Source: Welwitschia mirabilis (taxonomy: Eukaryota; Gnetophyta; Gnetopsida; Welwitschiales). Taken from it: a DNA stretch of 64,000 nt. The DNA lies in contig JBOZIK010000001.1 of the NCBI GenBank assembly GCA_051453625.1, forward strand, positions 234,820,001 through 234,884,000, given 5' to 3'. The notes beneath the pieces are model-generated. The model was not told the origin of the DNA. It saw nothing but the letters and a program-made list of their open reading frames with translations, and searched no databases. Of the stretch, positions 46,880-55,435 are shown piece after piece (position 1 is the first letter of the stretch; each line of letters starts with the position of its first letter). A program made the translations under genes and the position numbers.

Positions 46880-47165
46880 TTATTTTCTAATAATAGTTTT
46901 CAAATGATTATAATTAACATGACCTAAACGTTTATGCCAAAGCTTTTCTTGGTTAACATTAGAAAAATAACAAGCAGAAAACTATTGATCTATGCTATAA
47001 ACATTATCTATTCTATTTGCTTTGAGAATAAAATTGTTTGTTTTGCCATGCCTAAATTCACATTTAGAACTATTAAAAATGACGTTATGATCTCTATTAA
47101 AAATTTAACTAATACTATGTAAATTGTGCTTTAAACCATTTACATATAAAACTTCATTTATTCTA
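46880..47165 (-). pseudogene. Copia pre-integrase domain, segment B
   Basis: Minus-strand reading: NEVLYVNGLKHNLHSIS, VIFNSSKCEFRHGKTNNFIL, RIDNVYSIDQ, FSACYFSNVNQEKLWHKRLGH, with stops at Gln positions. The LWHKRLGH motif is complete here, unlike segment A. It joins protease (47166-47340) on its right without a gap. Confidence 0.85.
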
Positions 47166-47345
47166 GATAAGTTACCTCCACCGATGCTTCCCATACCTTC
47201 AATTTTTACTCTTTTACTATCATTAAAAGTAACTTTTCCTCCATTAGAGTTGCTCAACTATTTTAATCTATACTTGTCTCTTATCATATGTCATGAGTAG
47301 CCATTATCCAAATATGAGCTAGTACCATTTGAAACCTTGAAAGCT
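47166..47345 (-). pseudogene. Copia aspartic protease
   Basis: Minus-strand reading: SSYLDNGYS, stop, HMIRDKYRLK, then GGKVTFNDSKRVKIEGMGSIGG. The family has WYLDSGCSRHMTGDKSKF, GGxVTFGDNxKGKIxGIGxIG. The catalytic triad Asp-Ser-Gly is Asp-Asn-Gly (47294-47311 covers LDNGYS), from AGC/AGT to AAT, a single G-to-A change. The protease would cut the Gag-Pol polyprotein. Confidence 0.85.
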
Positions 47346-48963
47346 GTTTGAATCAAAAGTCTTTTCAAATCATTAGCTTTCACCCATTCAGTCCTTTTAG
47401 AATGATGTGGTATACCTCATTTTGGAATAAATTTAAATGAAAAGGAACTAACTAAATTTGAAAATAACATCAGTTTTTTAGCATTGCAAAATATCTTTAA
47501 ATGACCTAACTTACCACAAAAATGATAAGTAACTTTAGAAATAAACTTATTTGGCCAAGTCACATAATTTTTCTAACTTTATTATCTTTAGGGGATGAAA
47601 CTAATACTTGACTTATCATGAGCCAGCTTTTGAATTCTAATCATTTATTCCAATTTAGTTTAATTACTAGAAAATTTATTAACAAAATAAAATAAATCTT
47701 TTACATATATAATGAGATTACAATTTGTAGATTTAACCATTTTGTACTTCAATTACATTTCCTCCTTTTCTTTAGTGAGAGATTTTACAATCTTGTTTAG
47801 ATTATTTATATGCTTTATCAACTTTTCATACTCCAAGTGCAATTTCTAATAGGTGTCTTCGAGCTCATCTTGATCCTTTTCAATGATATCCAAATCATTA
47901 GGTTCCAATGTGCTAGGCAAGTTCTACAACAAAGGCATAATTGCCATGAAAGAAAGTATTCTATTTCCATCTGAATCTTAACTTGAACTACTATCATCAT
48001 CCTCATCCACATTATTCCATGTTGTAATGAGTGAAGATGTCTTTGATTTTTTTTGTTCTCTCTTATTATTTAAGCACTCATTTTTCATGTGTCCAAAGAC
48101 TCTGCATGCATAGCATTGGATCTCTTTTCCTTTGTCTTGATTTTTTTGTACTTTAAGCATCCTCTTCTTGTACCTTTACTTATCTTTCCTTTCTTCTTTC
48201 TTTTGTATAAAAATTTCTTGAATTTTCTTGCTAGGAGAGAAACTTCATCATCATCTAAATCTCAATTGAATTTCTCTAACTTTTACTCTTCTTGTATATA
48301 CTTCAAAGTAATACCTTTCTTTTTATCTTTAGAAAATTTTAATTCATATATTTACAAATTATCTTATAATTCTTCTATAGCCATAATGTTGATATTCTTG
48401 CTTTCTTTGATTTTTATGACTTTTGGTTCAAATCTCTTTAGAAGAGATCTCAGCACTTTTTGGATCACTTTTACCTTATCCAATCTTTCATCCATTCAGT
48501 AATCCTAGCAAAGAATTCTTGTAAAGTCTCCTCCTCATCCATTTGAATGTTTTCAAATTTTGAGATAAGCATTTGGAGTTTGGCTTGTTTGATAGTGGAT
48601 GTCCCTTCGTGTGCAACTTCAAGAATATCCCATGCCTCCTTTGCATGTTTACAGTTTATAATCCCTTTGAATTCATTTTCATAAACTGCATAAAATATAG
48701 CATTAAGAGCATGGCCGTCTATAGTAGCTCTAGATCTATCAGTGGGAGTCCACTAATCTCAGGTTTTTGGCACTAAAATGGTATTATCATTATCATTATT
48801 TTTCATTAAAGTAGGCATAGTATATCCATATATATAATCTCTTTGATGTCCACATCTAGGAATCTAAGGAAGATTCTTATTTAAGCTTTCTAATGAGCGT
48901 AATTTAATCCATTAAACATAGGTAGATGACTAGTAAAAAAAAACTATTAGACATGTTACTCAT
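47346..48963 (-). pseudogene. Copia gag with two zinc knuckles
   Basis: Starts at an ATG at 48963 (MSNMSN), then FNGLNYAH, IRIFLRFLDVDI. The stretch 48476-48752 is open and gives DGHALNAIFYAVYENEFKG, AKEAWDILEVAHEGTSTIKQ, KLQMLISKFENIQMDEEETL, the capsid-type gag domain. Then VLRSLLKRFEPKVI, a coiled-coil-like part, DDDEVSLLARKFKKFL, zinc knuckle 1 CYACRVFGHMKNEC (48074-48115, CX2CX4HX4C intact), a second coiled-coil part, and zinc knuckle 2 YHFCGKLGHLKIFC (47486-47527), whose first Cys is Tyr. Two knuckles and this layout match Sirevirus gag. Stops lie mainly at Gln and Trp positions. Gag forms the particle and binds element RNA. Confidence 0.9.
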
Positions 48964-49015
48964 TTTTAGGTTCTAGAGTCTAGGTCTGTTAGGATCTTAA
49001 CATAGACTCAATAAA
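48964..49015 (-). other. Copia 5' leader
   Basis: Short non-coding stretch between the primer site and the gag start. Confidence 0.6.
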
Positions 49016-49027
49016 GATTTGATACTA
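49016..49027 (-). promoter_or_regulatory. Copia primer binding site, tRNA-Met type, decayed
   Basis: Minus strand TAGTATCAAATC against TGGTATCAGAGC, 9 of 12 bases, two bases from the LTR edge. Position is as expected for a copia 5' LTR. Confidence 0.7.
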
Positions 49028-49342
49028 ACTATAGGATCAAGAATCCTAGAGAGGGGGGTGACTAGGTTTCTAAAAATTATTCAAATAACTTTACAATATT
49101 CACCTTACTTGAAAAAAATCACTAAAAAACTTGTGCAAAAAATTTGAAACTATTCTAAAAACTAAAATAATAGAAAGCTTAAAAATACCAATCAGAAGTA
49201 TATAAGATTTATAGTAGTTCAGAAAAACACCCTACTCTACTCTCTATGATCAGCTTCTATTCAATCCTAATCTAGATCTCCATTAATCTTTTCTAGGTAT
49301 TGTAGGTTCACTTGTAACCTTTATAAATGGACTTTTTCTAAA

Positions 49343-49632
49343 GGCCCAGTCTCAACCTTTTGCAAGAAACCATAGTAGTAATGATGATATTCTCAAATGC
49401 ACAAGTATCATTTGATCTTTTACTCAAGAATGGTATTNNNNNNNNNNNNNNNNNNNNNNNNNNNNNNNNNNNNNNNNNNNNNNNNNNNNNNNNNNNNNNN
49501 NNNNNNNNNNNNNNNNNNNNNNNNNNNNNNNNNNNNNGGCCCAGTCTCAACCTTTTGCAAGAAACCATAGTAGTAATGATGATATGCTCAAATGCACAAG
49601 TATCATTTGATCTTTGACTCAAGAATGGTATT
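49343..49632. repeat. Duplicate contig ends around a 100-N gap
   Basis: 49343-49437 (95 bp) recurs at 49538-49632 (95 bp) around exactly 100 N, differing at two sites. The left LTR has this stretch once (about 39746-39832), which supports a single true copy. Confidence 0.92.
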
Positions 49633-50119
49633 GAATCACTTCTTCAGAAGATGGTACAATCTGAAAATAAAGAGCACTAGAGACCTAATCGTATATGCAA
49701 AGATACCATAATTCTTATTTTATTATTAGTTAAGAATGAGATTCCCTTGAGTACAATGAACAAATTCAAAAGATTTAAAAGTTTGGTACAGTGATTTTAA
49801 CTTATAACAATATATAGTGAAAGAATTTTAGGGTTTTTACAAGTAAAAATATCTTCTAATAGACATAAAATGATATAACTAATGACTATAAAAATTTGTG
49901 TTTTTATCATAGTCGTTTGACCCCTCGAAATTCCAATCGATCCCACTTATTGCCATTACTTAAATTAGTCACTTTATGTTCTTTTAGTCAACCCAGTTTC
50001 TTATGGCTCCATATCCAGTCAACCCCTCATGGTCTGGTTGACTACTCATCTAATCGCATGCATATTTATCTGGTCATCTACTTGGTCTAGCTAAAATCCA
50101 GCATAGTTTTCTACTCCAT

Positions 50120-50360
50120 GTCTGGTCGATCCTTCAGGAATCCATTCAATCCCTTACTGACCATCTATGAAGTATTGATGATTAGTTGCATGGATCTAAT
50201 CAACCTCTTAGGTGTTTAATTGACCCCTTGATAATCAGCTAGGAAATATCAAATGCATAGTGCTCAGATTCGATTGACCCCTAAGATGTCCAGTCAACTC
50301 CTTGATGATTAGTTAAGAATTATTAGATGCACAGGTTCATAGGTCTGGTTGATCCCTTTG
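50120..50360. repeat. About 74-bp tandem repeat array in right copia LTR
   Basis: Units start at 50120, 50192, 50266 and 50342 (partial), periods 72, 74 and 76. Each has paired GTCTGGTCGACCCC-like words, then TGAT-ATTAGCTA-GAAATAT-AAATGCA. Same array as 40320-40577 in the left LTR. Confidence 0.85.
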
Positions 50361-50585
50361 AATTTATTTTACTTTTAAGTATTTGCTTCAGTTATAGTTG
50401 ACCCCTTAAAATTTTGGTCGACCTATTGAGAAGTATCAAAACTTGATAGATTTCAAGATTAAAATATAATATAAAATAGTTTAGCTTCTGACCTATATAT
50501 GATCAATATTTTTTTCAAAAGATACAATAAATTTACTATTCAAAAAATATTAGTTTGACATCAATTAGTAAATCATAATTCAACA

Positions 50586-50590
50586 AAAAC
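50586..50590. repeat. Target site duplication AAAAC, right
   Basis: AAAAC directly after the copia LTR end CAACA. Identical to 39409-39413. Copy B integrase resumes after it. Confidence 0.85.
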
Positions 50591-51150
50591 CTCTTTGAGT
50601 TATTGGAAGTTCTATAATAAAGTTCATGTAAACCACATCTCATTTATAAGGATGAAGTAATCCTGTTAAATTTCTATTTTCTACTTTAACTTGTTAATAG
50701 TTAAGGCACCTTTACACAAATTCTACTATATCCTTTTTCATTCTTAGCCATCAAAATTTTTCTTTTATATTTTGATATATTTTAGTTCTTCGTACATAAC
50801 CTACTATAGGTGGATTATGAAATTTAAACATTAGATTATGTTTAATTCCATCTACATTAGAAACCAAAAATCTTCCATTGAATCTGATAATAACATCTAA
50901 ATCAATACTAAAATTATTTGAATCTATTGATTTTTTAATCCAGTCCTTTAATTTTTGATAATTCTCATCCTTTTTTTGTTCCTCTTACATAATGGTAAGA
51001 TATGGACTTTGAATTTCCATGATTACTTTAAGATAACCTCATCTACTAAGAGCATCTACAACTTATTTCTCATATCTTCATGGTATAAAATATCTAGATC
51101 AAAATCACATAAAAATTTCATCCATATTCTTTACCTAAGGCTTAAGTTTG
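50591..51150 (-). pseudogene. Tekay-like integrase N-terminal part, copy B
   Basis: Minus-strand reading from right to left: zinc-binding HNPPIGYV, KIYQNIKEKF, MKKDIVEFV, CLNY-like, VKVENRNLTGLLHP, then VVYMNFIIELPITQRG up to the copia insertion. The family has MDFVVGLP, so the first catalytic Asp is Asn (50622-50624). The second Asp and the rest lie at 38332-39408 across the copia element. Together they show one integrase cut in two. Confidence 0.8.
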
Positions 51151-51151
51151 G

Positions 51152-51990
51152 TTAAGTAAAAATGTATTTTAAACTCTTATGCTCTGTCCAAACTTGAAAC
51201 TTTACATCATAGAGATAATGATTCCACAATTTTAAAGCAAAAATTACTATAATTAATTTAAGATCATAAGTAGAATAATTTCTCCCATGAGTTTTAAGTT
51301 GTCTTAATCCATAGGCTATTTTTTTANNNNNNNNNNNNNNNNNNNNNNNNNNNNNNNNNNNNNNNNNNNNNNNNNNNNNNNNNNNNNNNNNNNNNNNNNN
51401 NNNNNNNNNNNNNNNNNNNNNNNNNNNNNNNNNNNNNNNNNNNNNNNNNNNNNNNNNNNNNNNNNNNNNNNNNNNNNNNNNNNNNNNNNNNNNNNNNNNN
51501 NNNNNNNNNNNNNNNNNNNNNNNNNNNNNNNNNNNNNNNNNNNNNNNNNNNNNNNNNNNNNNNNNNNNNNNNNNNNNNNNNNNNNNNNNNNNNNNNNNNN
51601 NNNNNNNNNNNNNNNNNNNNNNNNNNNNNNNNNNNNNNNNNNNNNNNNNNNNNNNNNNNNNNNNNNNNNNNNNNNNNNNNNNNNNNNNNNNNNNNNNNNN
51701 NNNNNNNNNNNNNNNNNNNNNNNNNNNNNNNNNNNNNNNNNNNNNNNNNNNNNNNNNNNNNNNNNNNNNNNNNNNNNNNNNNNNNNNNNNNNNNNNNNNN
51801 NNNNNNNNNNNNNNNNNNNNNNNNNNNNNNNNNNNNNNNNNNNNNNNNNNNNNNNNNNNNNNNNNNNNNNNNNNNNNNNNNNNNNNNNNNNNNNNNNNNN
51901 NNNNNNNAGTCTTTGAATCATCTGATATTACTAAGACTAAAGCATTAGTTAAGCATTCAAATGATGGTTGACATTTTTCTATCCATTTCA
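51152..51990 (-). pseudogene. Tekay-like RNase H, copy B
   Basis: Minus-strand pieces WIEKCQPSFECLTNALVLVI and ISDDSKT lie on one side of a 581-N gap (51327-51907), with KKIAYGLRQLKTHGRNYSTY, DLKLIIVIFALKLWNHYLY and WTEHKSLKYIFT on the other. The family has YTDASRQGLG in the missing part and FTDHKSLKYIFT at the end, so the second Asp is Glu. Copy A has about 75 bp between the same words, so the N run is far longer than the true gap or hides an insertion. Confidence 0.85.
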
Positions 51991-52950
51991 ATTCTTTAAT
52001 TTCTTTAAAAATATTGTTAGTGAAGAAGATATATTAGAAAAGTTAAATATCAATCAATGATAGTATCCAACAAGACCAAGAAAGCTTCCAACCTTAACTT
52101 TCTAGGTATTAGCCATCTCATGATTACTCTAACTTTATTTTGATCCACTAATATACCTTTTTTAGATATTACATGATCTAAAAATTAAATAAATTCCTTT
52201 TAAAAAGAGTATTTTTCTATGTTGGCATATAATTGGTGATTTCATAAAGTTTTTAATACTATTATGAAGTTGTTTTCATGCTTTTTATAAGCATTGGAAT
52301 AAATGAGGATGTCATTACTAAATACTATTACAAAGAAAACAAGATGTGGTTAAAAGATGTAATTCATAATACTCATAAATATTATAGGGGCATTAGGTAA
52401 ATCTAAAGGCATAACAGTGAACTTATAATGCCCAGAGTGGGTTCTAAATGCTATTTTATGAATATCTTTTTTTAGTTTAAAATTAATAATATTAAAATCT
52501 TAGATCAATTTTTAAGAATATTTTGGCTTCCTTTAGTTGATTAAAAAGATAATCTATTCTTGGTTGTAGATACTTGTTCTTGATGTTAACCTTATTTTGG
52601 CTATCTATAAATAATGTATAATCTTAATATTCCATCCTTTTTCTTTACAAATAATATAGGTGCTTCCTCATGATAATAAACTAGGATGAATGAAGCCTTT
52701 TTGTAAGAGTTTTTAACATTTAATTTTTAATTCTTTCATTTCTATATGAGACATTTTGTATAATGGATTAGAAATTGGTTGGATACCTTGGATCAATTTA
52801 ATGGAAAATGAAACTTTTCAAAGTGGTGACATTTCTGATAATTCTATTATAAGTACATCAAGATATTCTTGGACTAGTGGTATATTCTTTACTAAAGTTT
52901 CTTCTTCTTTTAAGTTACTTGATTTTAGGTATAGCATATAAATTAGTGAT
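51991..52950 (-). pseudogene. Tekay-like reverse transcriptase, copy B
   Basis: Minus-strand reading gives VIVFSNDILIYSNAYKKHE at 52302-52331 and onward, where the family has FIDDILIYSKS. Ser (52317-52319), Asn (52314-52316) and Asp follow Phe. Stop codons lie at 52200-52202 and 52185-52187, then FLDHVISKKGILVDQNKV. The stops are the same 15 bases apart and at the same codons as in copy A. RT is therefore dead. The N-terminal fingers fall at 52700-52950; the plus-strand open frame 52756-52941 there is a shadow. Confidence 0.85.
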
Positions 52951-53199
52951 TTCCTCTTATTTTCTCTTTTTACATTTTTTTGCATTAATTAAATTCTTCA
53001 CTACTGATTTGTAATGACCTTGAAAGATTATTCTTTGCCCATGATTTATCATTCTTACTTAATGCTTTTTACAATTTACAACTCCTCTATTCCACATTAA
53101 CTAGGTCATATCCAAAATAATGCTAAATATTCCTAAGTCAATAACAATGGGTTGTATCTAAAAATCTCCCCAGCTTAGGGATAAAGTATAATTTTTGAC

Positions 53200-53420
53200 T
53201 TGTTAATTAACTTTGAAAATGGACCCATTTGCTAACTCTATGCATCCCTTAATTGGATCACAACATAACTTACAGTAATTCTAGAAGATATAAAGCAATG
53301 TTTTACTCCATCATCAAATGAAATTACTTCTTTATTATGAAGTAAAGCCTTACCTTCTATGATAGAGCTCTGAAAGATGTATATAATGTAATGAACATTA
53401 TCTTACATTACGATTTCCTT
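53200..53420 (-). pseudogene. Tekay-like aspartic protease and gag zinc knuckle, copy B
   Basis: Minus-strand reading: a cysteine-containing piece CYYYFKGNRNV near 53400 (a decayed zinc knuckle), then VHYIIYIFQSSIIEGKALLHNK, then VISFDDGVKHCFISS. The family protease has LFDSGATHSFIS; the active triad DSG is DDG here. The protease lies right after the gag end as in other Tekay elements. Confidence 0.65.
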
Positions 53421-54320
53421 TAAAATAGTAGTAGTAATATACATTATACTGGTTTTGGTATTGATACTGACTAGGAATTTGGTAGAAGTTGGATCTCTGA
53501 GGTTGATTACTTACATAGCTTTAACTAGGAATATTCTAGTCTCTTTTGAATGGAGGATACTTTGGTTGATTAAAATTCTTATTTTACCTATTACTGCTAT
53601 TGACATTATTTTTGTTAAAGTATCAATTCTTATCTTAATAAGAAATCTGTGATTAATTCTCTTTAAAGGTATGCCTCCATGGAAGAATTTTTCTTAATTT
53701 CTTATTATCTTTGCTAGTTTTGTTTTACTATCTTTGTCTTTTCTAAAGCCTCTACTAGACTCTTAGGTGTAAACATGAATACTTTAGTAGCAACAGAAGG
53801 AAGGGGACTATCAATAAAGAGAATTTCTCTTAGCTTCTTCATCTAGATGTATATGTGATATATATCTTAATAATTCTATAAATGTTCACTCATAAGATGT
53901 TATGATTAGGTTATGGGCTTTTCTTAGATTGCAAAATTTTATAACCTTCTAGAAAATATAGAACATGGTAATTTACCTCTCTTTAAAGATGTGCTTAAAT
54001 TCCCTCCATGAAAGTTCTAGATCTCCTAAATTAGTCATTTTTATTTTCCACCTTATATTAGCTTCTCCTTGTAACATATAAATAACTAAAGAAACATTTT
54101 CATATTCATCACATCTTAAAGTACCTATAACCTTTTTAACATTACTCAGCCATGCTTCTACTTTGAAAGGATTTAAACCTATTACAAACTTTTGTGGATT
54201 TAGCTTAATAAACATTTGAATTAATTTCCCCATACCCACTTCCTTAGGTTGATTGATACCATTGTATACTTATGGGTTTTAACCTTAATTACTATTTGTA
54301 ATAGGAACTTCATGAAGGTA
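53421..54320 (-). pseudogene. Tekay-like gag, copy B
   Basis: The stretch 53973-54239 is open for 88 codons: MFIKLNPQKFVIGLNPFKVE, AWLSNVKKVIGTLRC, VIYMLQGEANIRWKIKMT, LSWREFKHIFKER. The family has FxKLxPPxFxGGxDPxKAExWL, LEGxAxxWW, ITWxEFKxxFxEKYFP. This is the Ty3/gypsy gag domain that builds the particle. The C-terminal side (53421-53972) is shifted and has stops. The first Met is only the edge of the open stretch; the true start is upstream, not identified. Confidence 0.85.
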
Positions 54321-55420
54321 TTCATTAATGTTTTTGGATTTAGGTTGAACGGGGGTTGGTTTCCATCATTAGGATTCTGACTCTCTCGTGCATACTCTTG
54401 ACATTGATTATTTGGTGTGACTAATCTAGTCTCAAGGTTTAACTAATAATGATGAAGCATATGAAAGAAGGATAAATTTCTATAAGATTACTTTTGGAAA
54501 TATCATAGATATTATTAAGGTTAAACTTAAATTTTTATAATATTAGGAAAGAGATAGTTATCATTATGAGGTGATGGGTCCTTATTTATATCTTAAAGCA
54601 CATAATCAGGTTTATTCCCTTTTTTTACTTTTAATAAATAATGTTTATGAGTTATGAATATAAGTTTTTACTTTAAAGTTATGTGATCATATAATTTAGA
54701 ATGAATAACTTGATTGAAGGTTTAATTATCGCTAAGGTATTTAATTATAAGATATTATTTAAGTATTTATATTTCTTACAAAAGATTAAGTTCTTTCATA
54801 AATCATATAAGGTCATTATCCTAAACTCTTAAGATAATTTTAATTCTTCTAAGTAATTATTACCTATAGTTATAAGGTAATAGAGTCTTTAATGATTTGA
54901 ATTCATCATCATTCTTAGTTTATTTAGGAATTTAGAATTACCATAAATATGATTAGCATAATCATCACCTAGGGGTTGGGCTTATAGTTAACCTTATGAA
55001 TACTGTGGTAACTATGCTAAATATAACTAACTTCTAGGATTGTTAAGGTGCTAAGATTATCATTAGTGTAATAATTACAATTAATGGAATTAATATAAAT
55101 GTAATTTGATAAATATTTAGTAAGTAGCAAAATTATAGATATAATGAAATTGATGACTATTATGAGATAGGATTAAATTCATGCTTATCTAAGAGTTAGA
55201 GTTATCTTGAAATCTAGTATTATCAAGAATATAGTATTATCAAGAATATAACTGATCTTACTCATAATTTAAGATTATTAGAGATATAACTAACTTTATA
55301 GTTATTAGAAATTAAGGTTATTATGGTTATTAAAGAGAAAGATTGTTAAAAATGTAATTGAATTTATATTCTTATAAATTTATAAGTTCTTAACATAAGT
55401 ATTATTTATGTTAACTTAGA
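54321..55420 (-). other. Tekay-like 5' leader, copy B
   Basis: About 1.1 kb without coding signal between gag and the primer site. It covers the part that is gapped in copy A (9982-10466). Confidence 0.65.
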
Positions 55421-55432
55421 GCTCTAATACCA
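55421..55432 (-). promoter_or_regulatory. Primer binding site, tRNA-Met type (copy B)
   Basis: Minus strand TGGTATTAGAGC against TGGTATCAGAGC, 11 of 12 bases, three bases from the LTR edge. The best-preserved primer site in the window. Confidence 0.85.
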
Positions 55433-55435
55433 ATT

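Larger units (their letters stand above)
44630..47165. repeat. Duplicated pol segment inside the copia element
   Basis: 44630-45645 (segment A) and 45746-47165 (segment B) align in the same order and orientation, about 85 percent identical by eye. B also includes the 306-N gap and its duplicate flank. A has the pre-integrase domain and integrase followed by RT; B has gag and protease followed by pre-integrase and integrase. They meet at a 100-N gap. Confidence 0.85.
39414..50585 (-). mobile_element. Sirevirus-like Ty1/copia retrotransposon with extra 3' ORF
   Basis: An 11.2-kb insertion with LTRs 39414-40805 and 49030-50585, flanked by AAAAC on both sides. On the minus strand: LTR, primer site 49016-49027, gag with two zinc knuckles, protease, pre-integrase domain, integrase, RT, RNase H, an extra ORF, polypurine tract, LTR. 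Gag-PR-IN-RT order defines copia. Two zinc knuckles, the DDDEVSLLARKFKKFL gag motif and the RT motif GMIGSLLYLTTSR point to Sireviruses. The integrase area is present twice on either side of a 100-N gap. By eye the LTRs are roughly 83 percent identical, which indicates an old insertion. No domain is intact. Confidence 0.9.
49030..50585 (-). repeat. Copia 5' LTR (right)
   Basis: Begins TATAGGATCAAG and ends AATTCAACA, aligned with 39414-40805. As assembled it is 1,556 bp, but a 100-N gap with a 95-bp duplicate flank (49343-49632) inflates it. It carries the G-rich tract near 49046 and the tandem array at 50120. Confidence 0.9.

Noticed and set aside
48089-48502. Plus-strand open frame of 137 codons
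   Set aside because: It is antisense to the copia gag, whose minus-strand reading shows the capsid-type domain and zinc knuckle.
49338-49622. Apparent tandem duplication of a short protein in the right copia LTR
   Set aside because: It is non-coding LTR, and the repeat is the duplicated contig end around a 100-N gap.
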